Assembly (NCBI GenBank): GCA_024690825.1
Contig: JAILOK010000074.1
Location: 60,330 to 124,329 of the forward strand
Reading direction: 5' to 3'
From: Lachnospiraceae bacterium
Lineage (GTDB): Bacteria; Bacillota; Clostridia; Lachnospirales; Lachnospiraceae
Length of the DNA: 64,000 bases
The translations under genes were made by a program, and so were the position numbers. The notes under the pieces are model-generated. The model saw nothing but the letters and a program-made list of their open reading frames with translations. It did not search any database and was not told where the DNA came from. Shown in pieces: positions 15,517-24,666 of this stretch (position 1 is its first letter; every line of letters begins with the position of its first letter).

Positions 15517-16289
15517 AACGAATCCTGAACTCCGTATGTAACGGCAGTCTTCTGAAGGGTGCCGTCAGCCTTGAATGCCTTGAACTCCTCATTAATGAAT
15601 GCTGCAAGATCCGAATCCTTGCGGCAGCCCACAACATATTTTTCCGAGTTCAGCTCTACAGTATGCGCAAGATCGGTATAGCTTGTATTATCGCCGATCA
15701 TGGCGCCTGCCATCAGAAGGTCTATAATACAGGCATCGCTTGTTCCCGACTCAACCTCCATCAGAGTGTCAGCCTGTGATGTGAGAGAGGTGACATTAAA
15801 TCCGTTTTCCTCGGCAACTTCTTCACCGGCACTTCCGGCTTCTACTGCGAATGACAGATGGCGGATGCTCTCAAGATCGCTGTATTCGTCCGCCTTGTCT
15901 TTCTTTACGACAACAACCTGCGCATTATTGCAGTACGGCTCGGTAACCTCCATTGCCTGGGCAACTTCATCCGTTAAAGTCATGCCGTTCCATACGCAGT
16001 CGATGCTTCCGTTATCAAGCTCCAGGATCTTATTATCCCAGTCTATCTCGACGAATTCGACCTTTACGCCGAGATCCGCGGCAACAAGCTTGGCCATATC
16101 CGCGTCAAATCCTACCCACTGTCCTTCAGCATCCTTGTAATCCATCGGCGCGAAATCAGTGATGCCCACGATGAGCTTTCCCTTTCGCTTTATCTTATCA
16201 AGATCACTTCCGGAAGAGCCGGAGCCGCATGCTGTCAGAGAAATGACCATGGCAAGACAAACAAAGAGCGCCATGAGTTTCTTTTTCAT
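15507..16289 (-). CDS. Amino acid ABC transporter substrate-binding lipoprotein
   Basis: This 260-residue family 3 solute-binding protein starts after GAGGAGG. A lipoprotein signal ends in LTAC with Cys21 as the anchor, followed by a Gly/Ser linker. The fold shows the family start KLIVGITDFAPMDYKD, the middle motif GFDADMAKLVAADLG and the second-lobe VEAGSAGEEVAEEN. It binds an amino acid outside the cell for the permease and ATPase encoded downstream. The specificity (cystine, glutamine or other) cannot be fixed. Confidence 0.94.
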   Translation of the reverse strand: MKKKLMALFVCLAMVISLTACGSGSSGSDLDKIKRKGKLIVGITDFAPMDYKDAEGQWVGFDADMAKLVAADLGVKVEFVEIDWDNKILELDNGSIDCVWNGMTLTDEVAQAMEVTEPYCNNAQVVVVKKDKADEYSDLESIRHLSFAVEAGSAGEEVAEENGFNVTSLTSQADTLMEVESGTSDACIIDLLMAGAMIGDNTSYTDLAHTVELNSEKYVVGCRKDSDLAAFINEEFKAFKADGTLQKTAVTYGVQDSLCF

Positions 16290-16318
16290 AATAAATCCTC
16301 CTCAAAAACTTAAAAACT

Positions 16319-17542
16319 TTATGCCGTAAACAGATCCCTGTACCACTTGAGGGAACTGATATACGCGTTGTAAACCGAATCCATGTCAATGTCCTGAAGA
16401 ACCATGAGTCTTGAGACTTCCTGCCAGGAAGCGTTCTCGTACTCATTCATGAAAGTGAGGATGGGAGCAAGTTCCCCTTTGCCAAAGATCAGTGCGTCCT
16501 GGATCATCTTTGAGACCTTGACCATTTCAAGGGCCTTTTCCATGGGCTGATCCAAAATAAGATCGAGTACGGAGAAAAGTCCCATGAGGAACAGCTCGGA
16601 AGCAAGTCCCTTCTTGTCATAGATCTCTGCAAGTTCCTCCGCAAACTTGGCTCTGATCAGGGACATACGCGTGATCTCGCTGGGCCTGTCAGCGCAGAGT
16701 TCTTTTGTGACTGCGGTATTTATCCATTTTTTCAGTTCTCTCTGGCCGAGCATCGCTGCGGCATGATTGACCGAATTGATACCGGAATTGACCGTCATCC
16801 TGTTGACCATCTTCAGAAGTGATATGACCAAAGCCGTATCGCGCTGGATCACATCCGAAGCTTTTGTCAGATCATAATCGGGTTCGTTGACGATGTTCAG
16901 GAGTTCGATGTAATTCACCTTTAACGGAGCAACCTCTCTTTCAGCCTTTACGATCGGCATTCTGAAGAAGGTACCCTCATAAAGATCGTAGCCGCCGTCG
17001 GCTTTGAGTTTTTCGTAATCCTCCTGCGAATCGACATTGACCGCGCACAGCTTGATGTTGGGGTAGACCTTGCTGAAATATTCCTTTGCGACCGTGATCT
17101 TTATCTTCCTGTGATCGAGGAGGATATAATCCATCAGCAAAAGGATGGGCTTGTAGGTTTCAAACTGTTCTATCTGAAGCTTTCTGATCGCAAATTTATA
17201 TCCGGCTTTTTTCAGTTCACTGATCCTTGACACATAGTTTTCGGTGGGTGTGATCAGATTGTTTATGAGGAGCACCAGCTTGTCATGGGGAGCTTTGCAC
17301 TGGGATTTTATATCCGCGAAAATGTTGATGTCATTTACCTCGACAAACACCTCTCTGTCATCTGCCAGGTCTGAAAGACCGATGCTGTCAACTATATCAA
17401 GGCCCACCACGCTTCCGGCACCGTCAAATCTGTTTCCGCCGGCGAAGTTCGGCTGCAGCAGGAGATTCTGTCTCTGTGCGAATATCGAATACGCGCCGAC
17501 TGCCATTTCATTATCAAACAAAGGTATCAGTGTAGCTAACAT
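16319..17542 (-). CDS. EAL-HDOD domain signalling protein (YuxH type)
   Basis: Start 17542 follows GAAAGGAGACAACT. The 407-residue protein has an N-terminal EAL-like domain (about 1-190) that lacks the E-A-L triplet and most metal ligands, as usual for YuxH proteins. The C-terminal HDOD domain (about 195-400) contains INSVNHAAAMLGQRELKKW. EAL-HDOD proteins are thought to be non-catalytic c-di-GMP-linked adaptors. It lies just upstream of the amino acid importer on the same strand (30-base gap), but a shared function is not evident. Confidence 0.88.
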   Translation of the reverse strand: MLATLIPLFDNEMAVGAYSIFAQRQNLLLQPNFAGGNRFDGAGSVVGLDIVDSIGLSDLADDREVFVEVNDINIFADIKSQCKAPHDKLVLLINNLITPTENYVSRISELKKAGYKFAIRKLQIEQFETYKPILLLMDYILLDHRKIKITVAKEYFSKVYPNIKLCAVNVDSQEDYEKLKADGGYDLYEGTFFRMPIVKAEREVAPLKVNYIELLNIVNEPDYDLTKASDVIQRDTALVISLLKMVNRMTVNSGINSVNHAAAMLGQRELKKWINTAVTKELCADRPSEITRMSLIRAKFAEELAEIYDKKGLASELFLMGLFSVLDLILDQPMEKALEMVKVSKMIQDALIFGKGELAPILTFMNEYENASWQEVSRLMVLQDIDMDSVYNAYISSLKWYRDLFTA

Positions 17543-17689
17543 AGTTGTCTCCTTTCGGGGGTTCAAGTAATAAAAGACCCTTTGACCCTAACAATATTCT
17601 AACACATGAAACTTTTAAAAGAAATACACGAAAATACTAAAATTTATGTTACAATCTTATGACAGGCTGTGGTTAAAGGAAGAGGTGCC

Positions 17690-18481
17690 ATGTACAGGAT
17701 CCCCGACAGCTGGCTTTTTGTGCCGGCGGCTGAAAAATTTCTTTCAAAGCCGGACAGGTTTGCGGCGGCAGATAATGTGATCTTTGATCTGGAGGATTCC
17801 CTTAAGGACTCCGAAAAGGAAGAGGGACTGAAACTGCTGTGCGCGATGATGGAAAAAACCGGCGCCGTAAAAGATCAGGGGATCTTCATAAGGCTTAATA
17901 AAGACAGGCTTAGATATGAACTTGAAGCCTTAAAGGATCTGGAGACAGACGGGTTCATGATCCCCAAATTCGAGGATACCGGCGATCTTGACGGCCTTGA
18001 GGGCCTTATCGGCAAAAAAAAGATAGTCCCTCTTGTTGAGACATGCCGGGGAGTAGTAAATCTTGAAAAGATTTCCGGGGATGCAAGAATATATGCAGTT
18101 GCTCTGGGAGGAGAGGATTACTGCTCCGGACTTGGAGTCGAAACAAACGACAATGCGCTGTTTCTGGCGCGCGCGCATCTTGTTCTTTATGCAAAAGCCG
18201 CGGGAAAGCCGGCCATAGATACCATCAGCACCGAGTATAAGGATCTGAAGGCATTTGATAAGGAACTTAAAAAGACCGCGGATCTGGGATTTGACGGGAA
18301 GCTCATGATACATCCCGCCCAGGCGGATGCATCGCAGAACCTGAAAAAGTCCGTCCCGAAAGAAGACATTGAAGCCATAATAAAAGAATTTGACAGCAGA
18401 AAAGAGGGAGCTGTCATCATAAACGGCAGACTGTACGAAAGACCCCACATAGAGAGGCTGAAAAAAATAATAAAACAATAA
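17690..18481 (+). CDS. HpcH/HpaI aldolase, CitE-like acyl-CoA lyase
   Basis: The 263-residue protein starts at 17690 after GGAAGAGG; the frame reaches back to 17669. Family landmarks are SWLFVPA at the N-terminus with PDRFAAADNVIFDLEDS (acidic metal ligand region, about 22-38), IFIRLN (about 65), MIPKFE with the conserved Lys, and ALGGEDYC (about 142-149). The C-terminal segment GFDGKLMIHPAQ is typical of CitE. The CitE beta subunit of citrate lyase cleaves citryl-groups, and stand-alone homologues cleave malyl- or citramalyl-CoA. No citrate lyase alpha, gamma or CitC genes are present, so a stand-alone lyase is more likely. Pta follows 28 bases later. Confidence 0.82.
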   Translation: MYRIPDSWLFVPAAEKFLSKPDRFAAADNVIFDLEDSLKDSEKEEGLKLLCAMMEKTGAVKDQGIFIRLNKDRLRYELEALKDLETDGFMIPKFEDTGDLDGLEGLIGKKKIVPLVETCRGVVNLEKISGDARIYAVALGGEDYCSGLGVETNDNALFLARAHLVLYAKAAGKPAIDTISTEYKDLKAFDKELKKTADLGFDGKLMIHPAQADASQNLKKSVPKEDIEAIIKEFDSRKEGAVIINGRLYERPHIERLKKIIKQ

Positions 18482-18509
18482 GACAATAAAAAGGCAAAGG
18501 AGAAAAACC

Positions 18510-19496
18510 ATGTTTGGATTCGGTTCCATGATCGAAAACCTGAAAAAGAGTCCGAAGAGCATCGTGCTGACAGACGGCACCGATCCCAGGATACTTGAGG
18601 CTGCTTCCCGGCTGCTTGCCAGCAATTTCGTAAAGCCCGTTCTTTTGGGAAAGAGTGAAGACATCGAAAGGTCGGCTGAGGAGGCAGGCTACAATATAAG
18701 GGGCGCCGAGATGATAGATCCGGCCTCGTATGAAAGATTCGACGAGATGGTGGATGCTTATTATGAGATGAGAAAAGAAAAGGGCATGACCAGAGAAGAA
18801 GCGGCAAAGATAATGCTTGAAGAGCATTACTTCGGGACCATGCTCGTAAAACTCGGTCTTGTCGACTGCCTGCTCGTCAGCTCGATCTACAATACCGCCG
18901 AGATCGTCAGGCCCGCGCTCCAGATAATAAAAACAAAGCGCCCGGGAAAGATCGCATCATCCTGCATGATCCTTGTCAGACCCTCCGCAACCGGTGAAAA
19001 TGAGGTGCTTGCCATGGCGGACTGCGCTCTGAATATCAAGCCTACGGAAGAGCAGCTTGTTACCATCTGCGAGGATACGGTTGAGTGCGCCAGAGTCTTT
19101 GGCGTTGACCCGAAGGTCGCTTTCTTAAGCTATTCCACTTTAGGCTCAGGCAAGGGAGAAGATGTGGACAGGATGAGAAATGCGGCGGAACTTGCAAAAA
19201 AAGCCATGCCCGATGTTCCTATAGAAGGAGAACTTCAGTTTGACACTGCGGTATCGCCGAGGGTTGCCAGGACCAAGTGTCCCGAATCAAAGGTGGCGGG
19301 CTATGCCAATACCTTCATATTCCCTGATCTTTATTCGGGAAATATCGGAAGCAAGATAGCGCAGAGGATGGGAAATTTCGAAAGCTACGGTCCGATACTT
19401 CTGGGACTGAACGCGCCGATCAACTACCTTCCCCGTGGCTGCAACGCGCTTGAAGTTTATTCCATGTGCATAGTGACCGCCGCGCTGGCGATATGA
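18510..19496 (+). CDS. pta: Phosphate acetyltransferase
   Basis: This 328-residue protein has the short class I Pta fold without an N-terminal DRTGG domain. Seen are SIVLTDGTDPRILEAA near the start, MADCALNIKPTEEQL in the middle, YSTLGSGKGEDVDRMRNA and the strongly conserved GELQFDTAVSPRVARTKCP, then NTFIFPDLYSGNIGSKIAQR. It converts acetyl-CoA and phosphate to acetyl phosphate. The acetate kinase gene is not adjacent, whereas it usually follows in relatives. The preceding CitE-like gene may supply acetyl-CoA, which is inference. A butyryl-specific enzyme is less likely on the motifs. Confidence 0.9.
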   Translation: MFGFGSMIENLKKSPKSIVLTDGTDPRILEAASRLLASNFVKPVLLGKSEDIERSAEEAGYNIRGAEMIDPASYERFDEMVDAYYEMRKEKGMTREEAAKIMLEEHYFGTMLVKLGLVDCLLVSSIYNTAEIVRPALQIIKTKRPGKIASSCMILVRPSATGENEVLAMADCALNIKPTEEQLVTICEDTVECARVFGVDPKVAFLSYSTLGSGKGEDVDRMRNAAELAKKAMPDVPIEGELQFDTAVSPRVARTKCPESKVAGYANTFIFPDLYSGNIGSKIAQRMGNFESYGPILLGLNAPINYLPRGCNALEVYSMCIVTAALAI

Positions 19497-19510
19497 CACA
19501 GGGGGATCTT

Positions 19511-19918
19511 ATGGACGACAGATATGACGATTACTCCTTCATACTTGATGTAGACGGAACCCTCTGCCCCATCAAAAAAAAGGATGAAAAATACGAGGAC
19601 CTCGTGCCCTATGAGAATATCTTAAAGAAACTTCGTTACTACAAGGAAAGGGGCGCAAAGATAGTCCTCTTCACGTCAAGGAACATGAATTCCTATAACG
19701 GAAACATAGGACTGATAAACAAGAATACGGCGCGGATCCTGCAGGAATGGCTTGATAAATGGGATATACCCTATGACGAGATCATATATGGTAAGCCGTG
19801 GCCCGGAAAAAAGGGCTTTTACATCGATGACAGGACCGTAAGACCCGACGAATTTCTGACAGAGGAAGTAGAGGGGCTTGAGAAGATCTGCGAAAAGTCG
19901 AGAGAAAAATCCCTTTAA
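19511..19918 (+). CDS. Small HAD-superfamily phosphatase
   Basis: GGGGGATCTT precedes ATG 19511. A second start at 19493 would overlap the pta stop. The 135-residue protein has the HAD nucleophile motif LDVDGTL (about 12-18), a motif II Ser in LFTSRN, and the C-terminal YIDDRTVRPDEF segment for motif IV. It lacks a large cap. Similar short HADs act on sugar phosphates in capsule pathways, but the substrate here is unknown. Confidence 0.8.
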   Translation: MDDRYDDYSFILDVDGTLCPIKKKDEKYEDLVPYENILKKLRYYKERGAKIVLFTSRNMNSYNGNIGLINKNTARILQEWLDKWDIPYDEIIYGKPWPGKKGFYIDDRTVRPDEFLTEEVEGLEKICEKSREKSL

Positions 19919-19942
19919 CTGAGTCCAAAGATCACGATAAAC

Positions 19943-19971
19943 TTGAAAAAAAGCCGTTATTGCGATATAAT
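19943..19971 (+). promoter_or_regulatory. Promoter of gpmA
   Basis: TTGAAA (19943-19948), a 17-base spacer and TATAAT (19966-19971), followed by TTTTTAG. It is the best promoter in the preceding 2.4 kb, so the phosphoglycerate mutase and the EAL genes probably start here. Confidence 0.85.
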
Positions 19972-20012
19972 TTTTTAGTTGTGTCATAAAATAAGAAAGG
20001 ATGGAATAAGGT

Positions 20013-20759
20013 ATGTATACACTTGTACTTGTCAGGCACGGTGAAAGTGCATGGAATCTCGAAAACAGATTTACAGGCTGGACGGATGTTGATCTTTCCC
20101 CCAAGGGCGTGGAAGAAGCAAAGGCAGCGGGCCAGCTGATGAAAAAGGAAGGCTATGATTTCGATATATGCTATACATCGTATCTGCGCCGCGCGATCCA
20201 TACACTCGGACTTGCATTAAACGAAATGGACAGGGAGTGGCTTCCGGTCATCAAAAGCTGGAAATTAAATGAGCGTCATTACGGAGCGCTTCAGGGTCTC
20301 AACAAATCGGAGACGGCAACCAAGTATGGCGAGGACCAGGTCAAGATCTGGAGGAGATCATTTGACATTCAGCCTCCGGCGCTTGAGGAAAGTGATGACA
20401 GGAATCCTGCACGTCAGGATCAGTACAGATACGAGCCCAAGGATCAGATGCCTCTGACGGAAAGCCTTAAGGATACCATTGCAAGGGCAGTTCCTTATTA
20501 TCAGCAGGAGATACTTCCCAAGCTGAAAGAGGGCAAGAGAGTCATCATAGCCGCTCACGGAAATTCCCTCAGAGCTCTTGTAAAGTATTTTGACAACGCT
20601 TCCGATGAAGAGATAGTTTCCGTGAACATACCTACGGGAATCCCTCTCGTATATAAATTTGACGATAATGACAAGGTCATCGAGAAATTCTATCTCGGAG
20701 ACCAGGATGCTATAAAAGCAAAGATGGATGCTGTGGCAAAACAGGGTTCAGCTAAGTAA
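20013..20759 (+). CDS. gpmA: 2,3-bisphosphoglycerate-dependent phosphoglycerate mutase
   Basis: This 248-residue glycolytic enzyme interconverts 3- and 2-phosphoglycerate. The catalytic phospho-His is in VRHGES (His9), followed by [12 protein letters not shown]. Next come the substrate loop RRAIHTL, the catalytic Glu region [13 protein letters not shown] and the second catalytic His in [15 protein letters not shown]. Length and motifs match the dPGM class closely. The next gene starts three bases after its stop. Confidence 0.96.
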   Translation: MYTLVLVRHGESAWNLENRFTGWTDVDLSPKGVEEAKAAGQLMKKEGYDFDICYTSYLRRAIHTLGLALNEMDREWLPVIKSWKLNERHYGALQGLNKSETATKYGEDQVKIWRRSFDIQPPALEESDDRNPARQDQYRYEPKDQMPLTESLKDTIARAVPYYQQEILPKLKEGKRVIIAAHGNSLRALVKYFDNASDEEIVSVNIPTGIPLVYKFDDNDKVIEKFYLGDQDAIKAKMDAVAKQGSAK

Positions 20760-20762
20760 CAC

Positions 20763-22703
20763 ATGATCATATGGTTTGACATCTGCGCTCTGTGCATCAT
20801 GCTTGAGGTGCTCTATACATGCATCATCAGGCGGAACTTAAGAGTCAGACAGAACTACATATTTCTCCTGATGCTTTTGGTGCTCATATTCACCACCATA
20901 GGCAGTCTTTTTTCTACCCTCGGGCAGAATGCGGTATACGCGGGAAATGTGGCGTCACCTTTTTATAATGTCTTACTGATGAGGGGAGCGGTGTATCTGT
21001 ATATGGCAATGCATATACTTACACCGGTCCTCTTTGTGATCTATATCTACTGTATTCTGGGAATAGAATACACAAAGCTTTGGGAATTTCTGCTGATGTT
21101 TGCTCCGGTCGTGATCGCACTGCTGGTTCTTGCGGCGACTCCGGCGACGGGAGCGATCTTTTATTTCGATGAATATAATGTTTATACCAGAGGCAGCTGC
21201 ATGTGGGTGTTTTATGTTGTTGCTTTTTATTATGTGCTCTATGCTGCCTATCTGGTCGTTTATTTCAGAAAGAGCTTAAGACGGGAGGTCACCCTGTGCG
21301 TGGGAGCGTTTCTTCTGTTTTCCGGCCTGGGGGTTGTTGTCCAGTTCCTTAACCAGAGCTTCAAGGTAGAGGATTTTTTCAATGCCATGGTTCTGATCAT
21401 CGTTTATATCAACATTGAAAGACCCGGGGATTTCATAGATTCCCAGACTGATCTGCAGAATCAGGCGGCCTTTTACATGAATACCGAGACCCGTCTCAAA
21501 CGCCGTTCGCAGATGGATCTGATACTTCTTTCCATTGACAATCTTGCTTTCCTTGACAAACAGATCGGCATGGCAAAAAGCGATATGCTTCTGATCGAAG
21601 CCGCCAAATATCTTGAGACCTTTTCTGAGTCTGTAACGGTATACAGACTGAAAAGAGGGGTCTTTGTCATGATGATGAAAAACAAGGCCGTTACCACGGT
21701 GGAAAACATCATCTACGAGATCAGGGAAAGATTCAGGGAAGCTTTTTCAACCGACAGCTACAACATCCTTTTATATGAATGCTGCACGCAGATCATCTGT
21801 CCGAAGGATGCTGATAATAATACAGACCTCAATCATCTCATAACTCTTGCTTCCGTTCCGGAAAGCCACAGGAACAGGCACAGGTATGATGTGGCGGAGA
21901 TCAATCTGGCAGAGGACAACAGAAAGAGGACAGTGGACAGGATCCTGCGTTCTTCCGTATCCGACATGAGCAACATAGTGATAAAATACCAGCCTGTTTA
22001 TGATGTCAAAACAAAGAAATTTGACGGTGTTCAGTTAAAGACAATGTTCCGCACGAAGGAGCTTGGAGCCCTTTCAAGACGCGAATATTTTGCGGCATCC
22101 GAAAATAACGGCACCGCGGCTGTTATAGAGCCGTACATATATGAAAGACTCTGTTCCTTTATCGAATACAGCGGCATCAGTCATTACGGCATCAGGGATT
22201 TTGCCATAGAGCTTCCCATAGGCGCCCTGATGATGAAAGGGGCAGCCGATGCCATGATAATGACCGCGGATGAACACGGCGTGCCGCACCATCTGATCAC
22301 CTTCGAACTCATGGAGGATGCTCTGATGAACTATCAGGGAGTGGTCAGATATAATGTCGAAAAACTCCGCGAAAGGGGCTTCATGTTCTCGCTCATTAAT
22401 TACGGCAAGGGCTATACGGATGCGGGAACGATCCTCAAGATGCCTTTAAGTTCGGTCACCCTTGACAGCGCGCTGATCGCAAAGGGACTGGAAAACGATA
22501 TGGCGGATACACTGCTCAAAAATTCCATTGCGATGCTGAGAAAATTCAATATACGGATCAAAGCCGACGGGATCGAAAATGAAGAGCAGATGCAGTATGC
22601 CTTAAAGCTTGGCTGTGATATGGTGCAGGGCTATCATCTGGCCACGGTCTTCTCGGGAGACGATCTTCTGACATACGCGAAGGAGGGACGCAATGCGGTA
22701 TAA
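20763..22703 (+). CDS. Membrane protein with degenerate GGDEF and non-catalytic EAL domain
   Basis: This 646-residue protein has about seven or eight N-terminal membrane helices (1-225). A GGDEF-like domain without the GGDEF signature follows (about 230-380), then an EAL domain (about 400-640). In place of EAL stands QLK (VQLKTMF). The expected VNLSP is IELPIG, and the DDFG loop is INYGKG. The Glu of the FELME strand and the terminal QGYH remain. Loss of the metal ligands means c-di-GMP hydrolysis is very unlikely, and a receptor or partner role is inferred. The active-type paralogue overlaps its end by 11 bases. Confidence 0.87.
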   Translation: MIIWFDICALCIMLEVLYTCIIRRNLRVRQNYIFLLMLLVLIFTTIGSLFSTLGQNAVYAGNVASPFYNVLLMRGAVYLYMAMHILTPVLFVIYIYCILGIEYTKLWEFLLMFAPVVIALLVLAATPATGAIFYFDEYNVYTRGSCMWVFYVVAFYYVLYAAYLVVYFRKSLRREVTLCVGAFLLFSGLGVVVQFLNQSFKVEDFFNAMVLIIVYINIERPGDFIDSQTDLQNQAAFYMNTETRLKRRSQMDLILLSIDNLAFLDKQIGMAKSDMLLIEAAKYLETFSESVTVYRLKRGVFVMMMKNKAVTTVENIIYEIRERFREAFSTDSYNILLYECCTQIICPKDADNNTDLNHLITLASVPESHRNRHRYDVAEINLAEDNRKRTVDRILRSSVSDMSNIVIKYQPVYDVKTKKFDGVQLKTMFRTKELGALSRREYFAASENNGTAAVIEPYIYERLCSFIEYSGISHYGIRDFAIELPIGALMMKGAADAMIMTADEHGVPHHLITFELMEDALMNYQGVVRYNVEKLRERGFMFSLINYGKGYTDAGTILKMPLSSVTLDSALIAKGLENDMADTLLKNSIAMLRKFNIRIKADGIENEEQMQYALKLGCDMVQGYHLATVFSGDDLLTYAKEGRNAV

Positions 22704-24663
22704 TTACTGGATGGATGTCTGCGCGTTCATCCTGCTCGTGATCCTCATAGTTTTATATCTGACAAAGCATTCCGTAAAACTGCTCCAGAATTCACTGTTT
22801 TACGCGATAGTAATGAGCGCTCTCTTTGCCACTGATTTCAATATCCTGTATGTGGCCGTAAGCGACAGGTCCCCGCTCCTTGTCATGATCGTTAAAAGCG
22901 TCGTTATGTCTTTGGATCTTCTGACGGCGGTCCTTTATGCCTTTTACATAACGGCCTTTGCGGGTTATCAGGTCAGGACAAGGAAGATGTTCAAACGGCT
23001 CTTTCCGCAGGCCCTTGTCTGTGTTATCGGGATAATCATCAATCCGTTTACCGGGATTTTCTTTACCGTGGACGGAGGCTACGGACTTACCTGGCAGCCT
23101 CTTTCGGTCGTTTATTTTCTTTCGTTGATGTATTACCTCTTTTACACGATCGTGCTGCTTGTGCGGACAAGGGATACCATGAGCCGTGAGAAGCTTTTCA
23201 TGATAGTTCCTTTCGTTTTTCTTATAAGCTTTACTTCATATTTTGAATATACCAATACGGCTTTTCTGGGAAAGCATTTTGCGGAAGCACTGCTCGGTCT
23301 GATGCTTTATTTCGGACTCAGGAATCCGGACGAACTGTATGATGAAGAAACCGGGATGCTCAATGATGCTGCGCTTACCGCATATCTTGAAAAAAGACTT
23401 GCCGGGGACAAAAGGGTATTTGTGGTCGCGGTAAAGATCCATGATGTGGAACTATTAAGAAGGACGATAGGCGCGGAAGCCGGGCGGAATCTCCGTGACC
23501 GTATATCTGAGATCCTCTATTCATATTCGCGTGACACCATGGCCTTTACGGTTTCAAAAGGCCTTTATTGCATAGTGACCGACAGGGGAGACCGTTCATA
23601 CGCCGCGACGATACAGAACGACCTGCATGAAAAACTTTCAAAGACCTTCTATTTTGACAAAGCCATGGTGGATATCTCGTCTTCTGTCTGTCTTATCGAG
23701 ATGCCGCAGGATGCTAAGGACACCACCGCACTGATGGATGTCATCAAGCTTTTTGCCGAAGTCGGAGAAAAGAGGAACATGGCGGTCGTCAGTACTGCAG
23801 ATCTGGATCTTCGGCATATCGCCTATATGCGTACGATCGACGAGAAGGTAAGAAATGCCATCAGCGACGGAAAGCTGGAGGTATATTACCAGCCTATCTT
23901 TTCCAGTAAAAAAATGAGATTTGTGGCGGCAGAGGCGCTGCTTCGCATGCATGATGACGAGCACGGATTCGTATCACCCGAGGTGTTTGTGCCCGTGGCC
24001 GAAAACAACGGTTCCATCGTAAAGATCGACAATTTCGTCATAGAACAGGTCTGCAGCATGATCTCAAGGAATAACTTAAAGAGCCTTGGCGTTGATTATA
24101 TCGAAGTGAATCTGTCACCCGGAGACTGTATCCAGGACGACCTTGTGGGCAAGATCAGCGGGTTTCTTGAAAAATACCGGATCGATCCGTCAAGCATCAA
24201 TCTTGAGATAACCGAAACCGCGCCGGATGAATTCACGGGCATAGTGGACAGGAATGTAAAGGCGCTTCATGACCTCGGGATCAATTTCTCTTTGGATGAT
24301 TTCGGGACAGGCTATTCATCCTTAAGCCGTATTTTATCCCTGCCCTTAAAGATCATAAAGCTTGACAAGACTCTTGTGCAGCCGGCATTTAAGGGAAACG
24401 CCGAATTTGATGACGAAAGAGAAAAGAACATCAAGAATTCAAATCCCAGACTGATGCTTGAAAGCTATGTGGAAATGATAAAGAGGATAGGGGATGAGAT
24501 CGTAGCCGAGGGAGTTGAGACAAAGGAACAGGCGGAGGAGATCATCCGGATGGGATGCGATTATATACAGGGATTCTATTTTGCCAGACCCATGCCCGAG
24601 GCTGATTTTATTAAGGTAATAAAGGAAGGAAAGATCAAGCAGATTGCCGACCTCGAGGTTTGA
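22693..24663 (+). CDS. Membrane c-di-GMP phosphodiesterase (degenerate GGDEF plus intact EAL)
   Basis: This 656-residue protein has the same layout as its upstream neighbour: about eight membrane helices (1-215), a GGDEF-like domain without a signature, and an EAL domain (about 395-650). All main catalytic landmarks are present: AEALLR, VNLSPGD, LEITETA, SLDDFGTGYSSL, IIKLDKT, AEGVET and a final QGFYFARP. It should hydrolyse c-di-GMP to pGpG at the membrane. An insertion of about 20 charged residues follows the LDKT helix. The pair looks like a duplication in which one copy stayed active, and coupling by overlap suggests a heteromeric unit. Confidence 0.92.
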   Translation: MRYNYWMDVCAFILLVILIVLYLTKHSVKLLQNSLFYAIVMSALFATDFNILYVAVSDRSPLLVMIVKSVVMSLDLLTAVLYAFYITAFAGYQVRTRKMFKRLFPQALVCVIGIIINPFTGIFFTVDGGYGLTWQPLSVVYFLSLMYYLFYTIVLLVRTRDTMSREKLFMIVPFVFLISFTSYFEYTNTAFLGKHFAEALLGLMLYFGLRNPDELYDEETGMLNDAALTAYLEKRLAGDKRVFVVAVKIHDVELLRRTIGAEAGRNLRDRISEILYSYSRDTMAFTVSKGLYCIVTDRGDRSYAATIQNDLHEKLSKTFYFDKAMVDISSSVCLIEMPQDAKDTTALMDVIKLFAEVGEKRNMAVVSTADLDLRHIAYMRTIDEKVRNAISDGKLEVYYQPIFSSKKMRFVAAEALLRMHDDEHGFVSPEVFVPVAENNGSIVKIDNFVIEQVCSMISRNNLKSLGVDYIEVNLSPGDCIQDDLVGKISGFLEKYRIDPSSINLEITETAPDEFTGIVDRNVKALHDLGINFSLDDFGTGYSSLSRILSLPLKIIKLDKTLVQPAFKGNAEFDDEREKNIKNSNPRLMLESYVEMIKRIGDEIVAEGVETKEQAEEIIRMGCDYIQGFYFARPMPEADFIKVIKEGKIKQIADLEV

Positions 24664-24666
24664 TAA

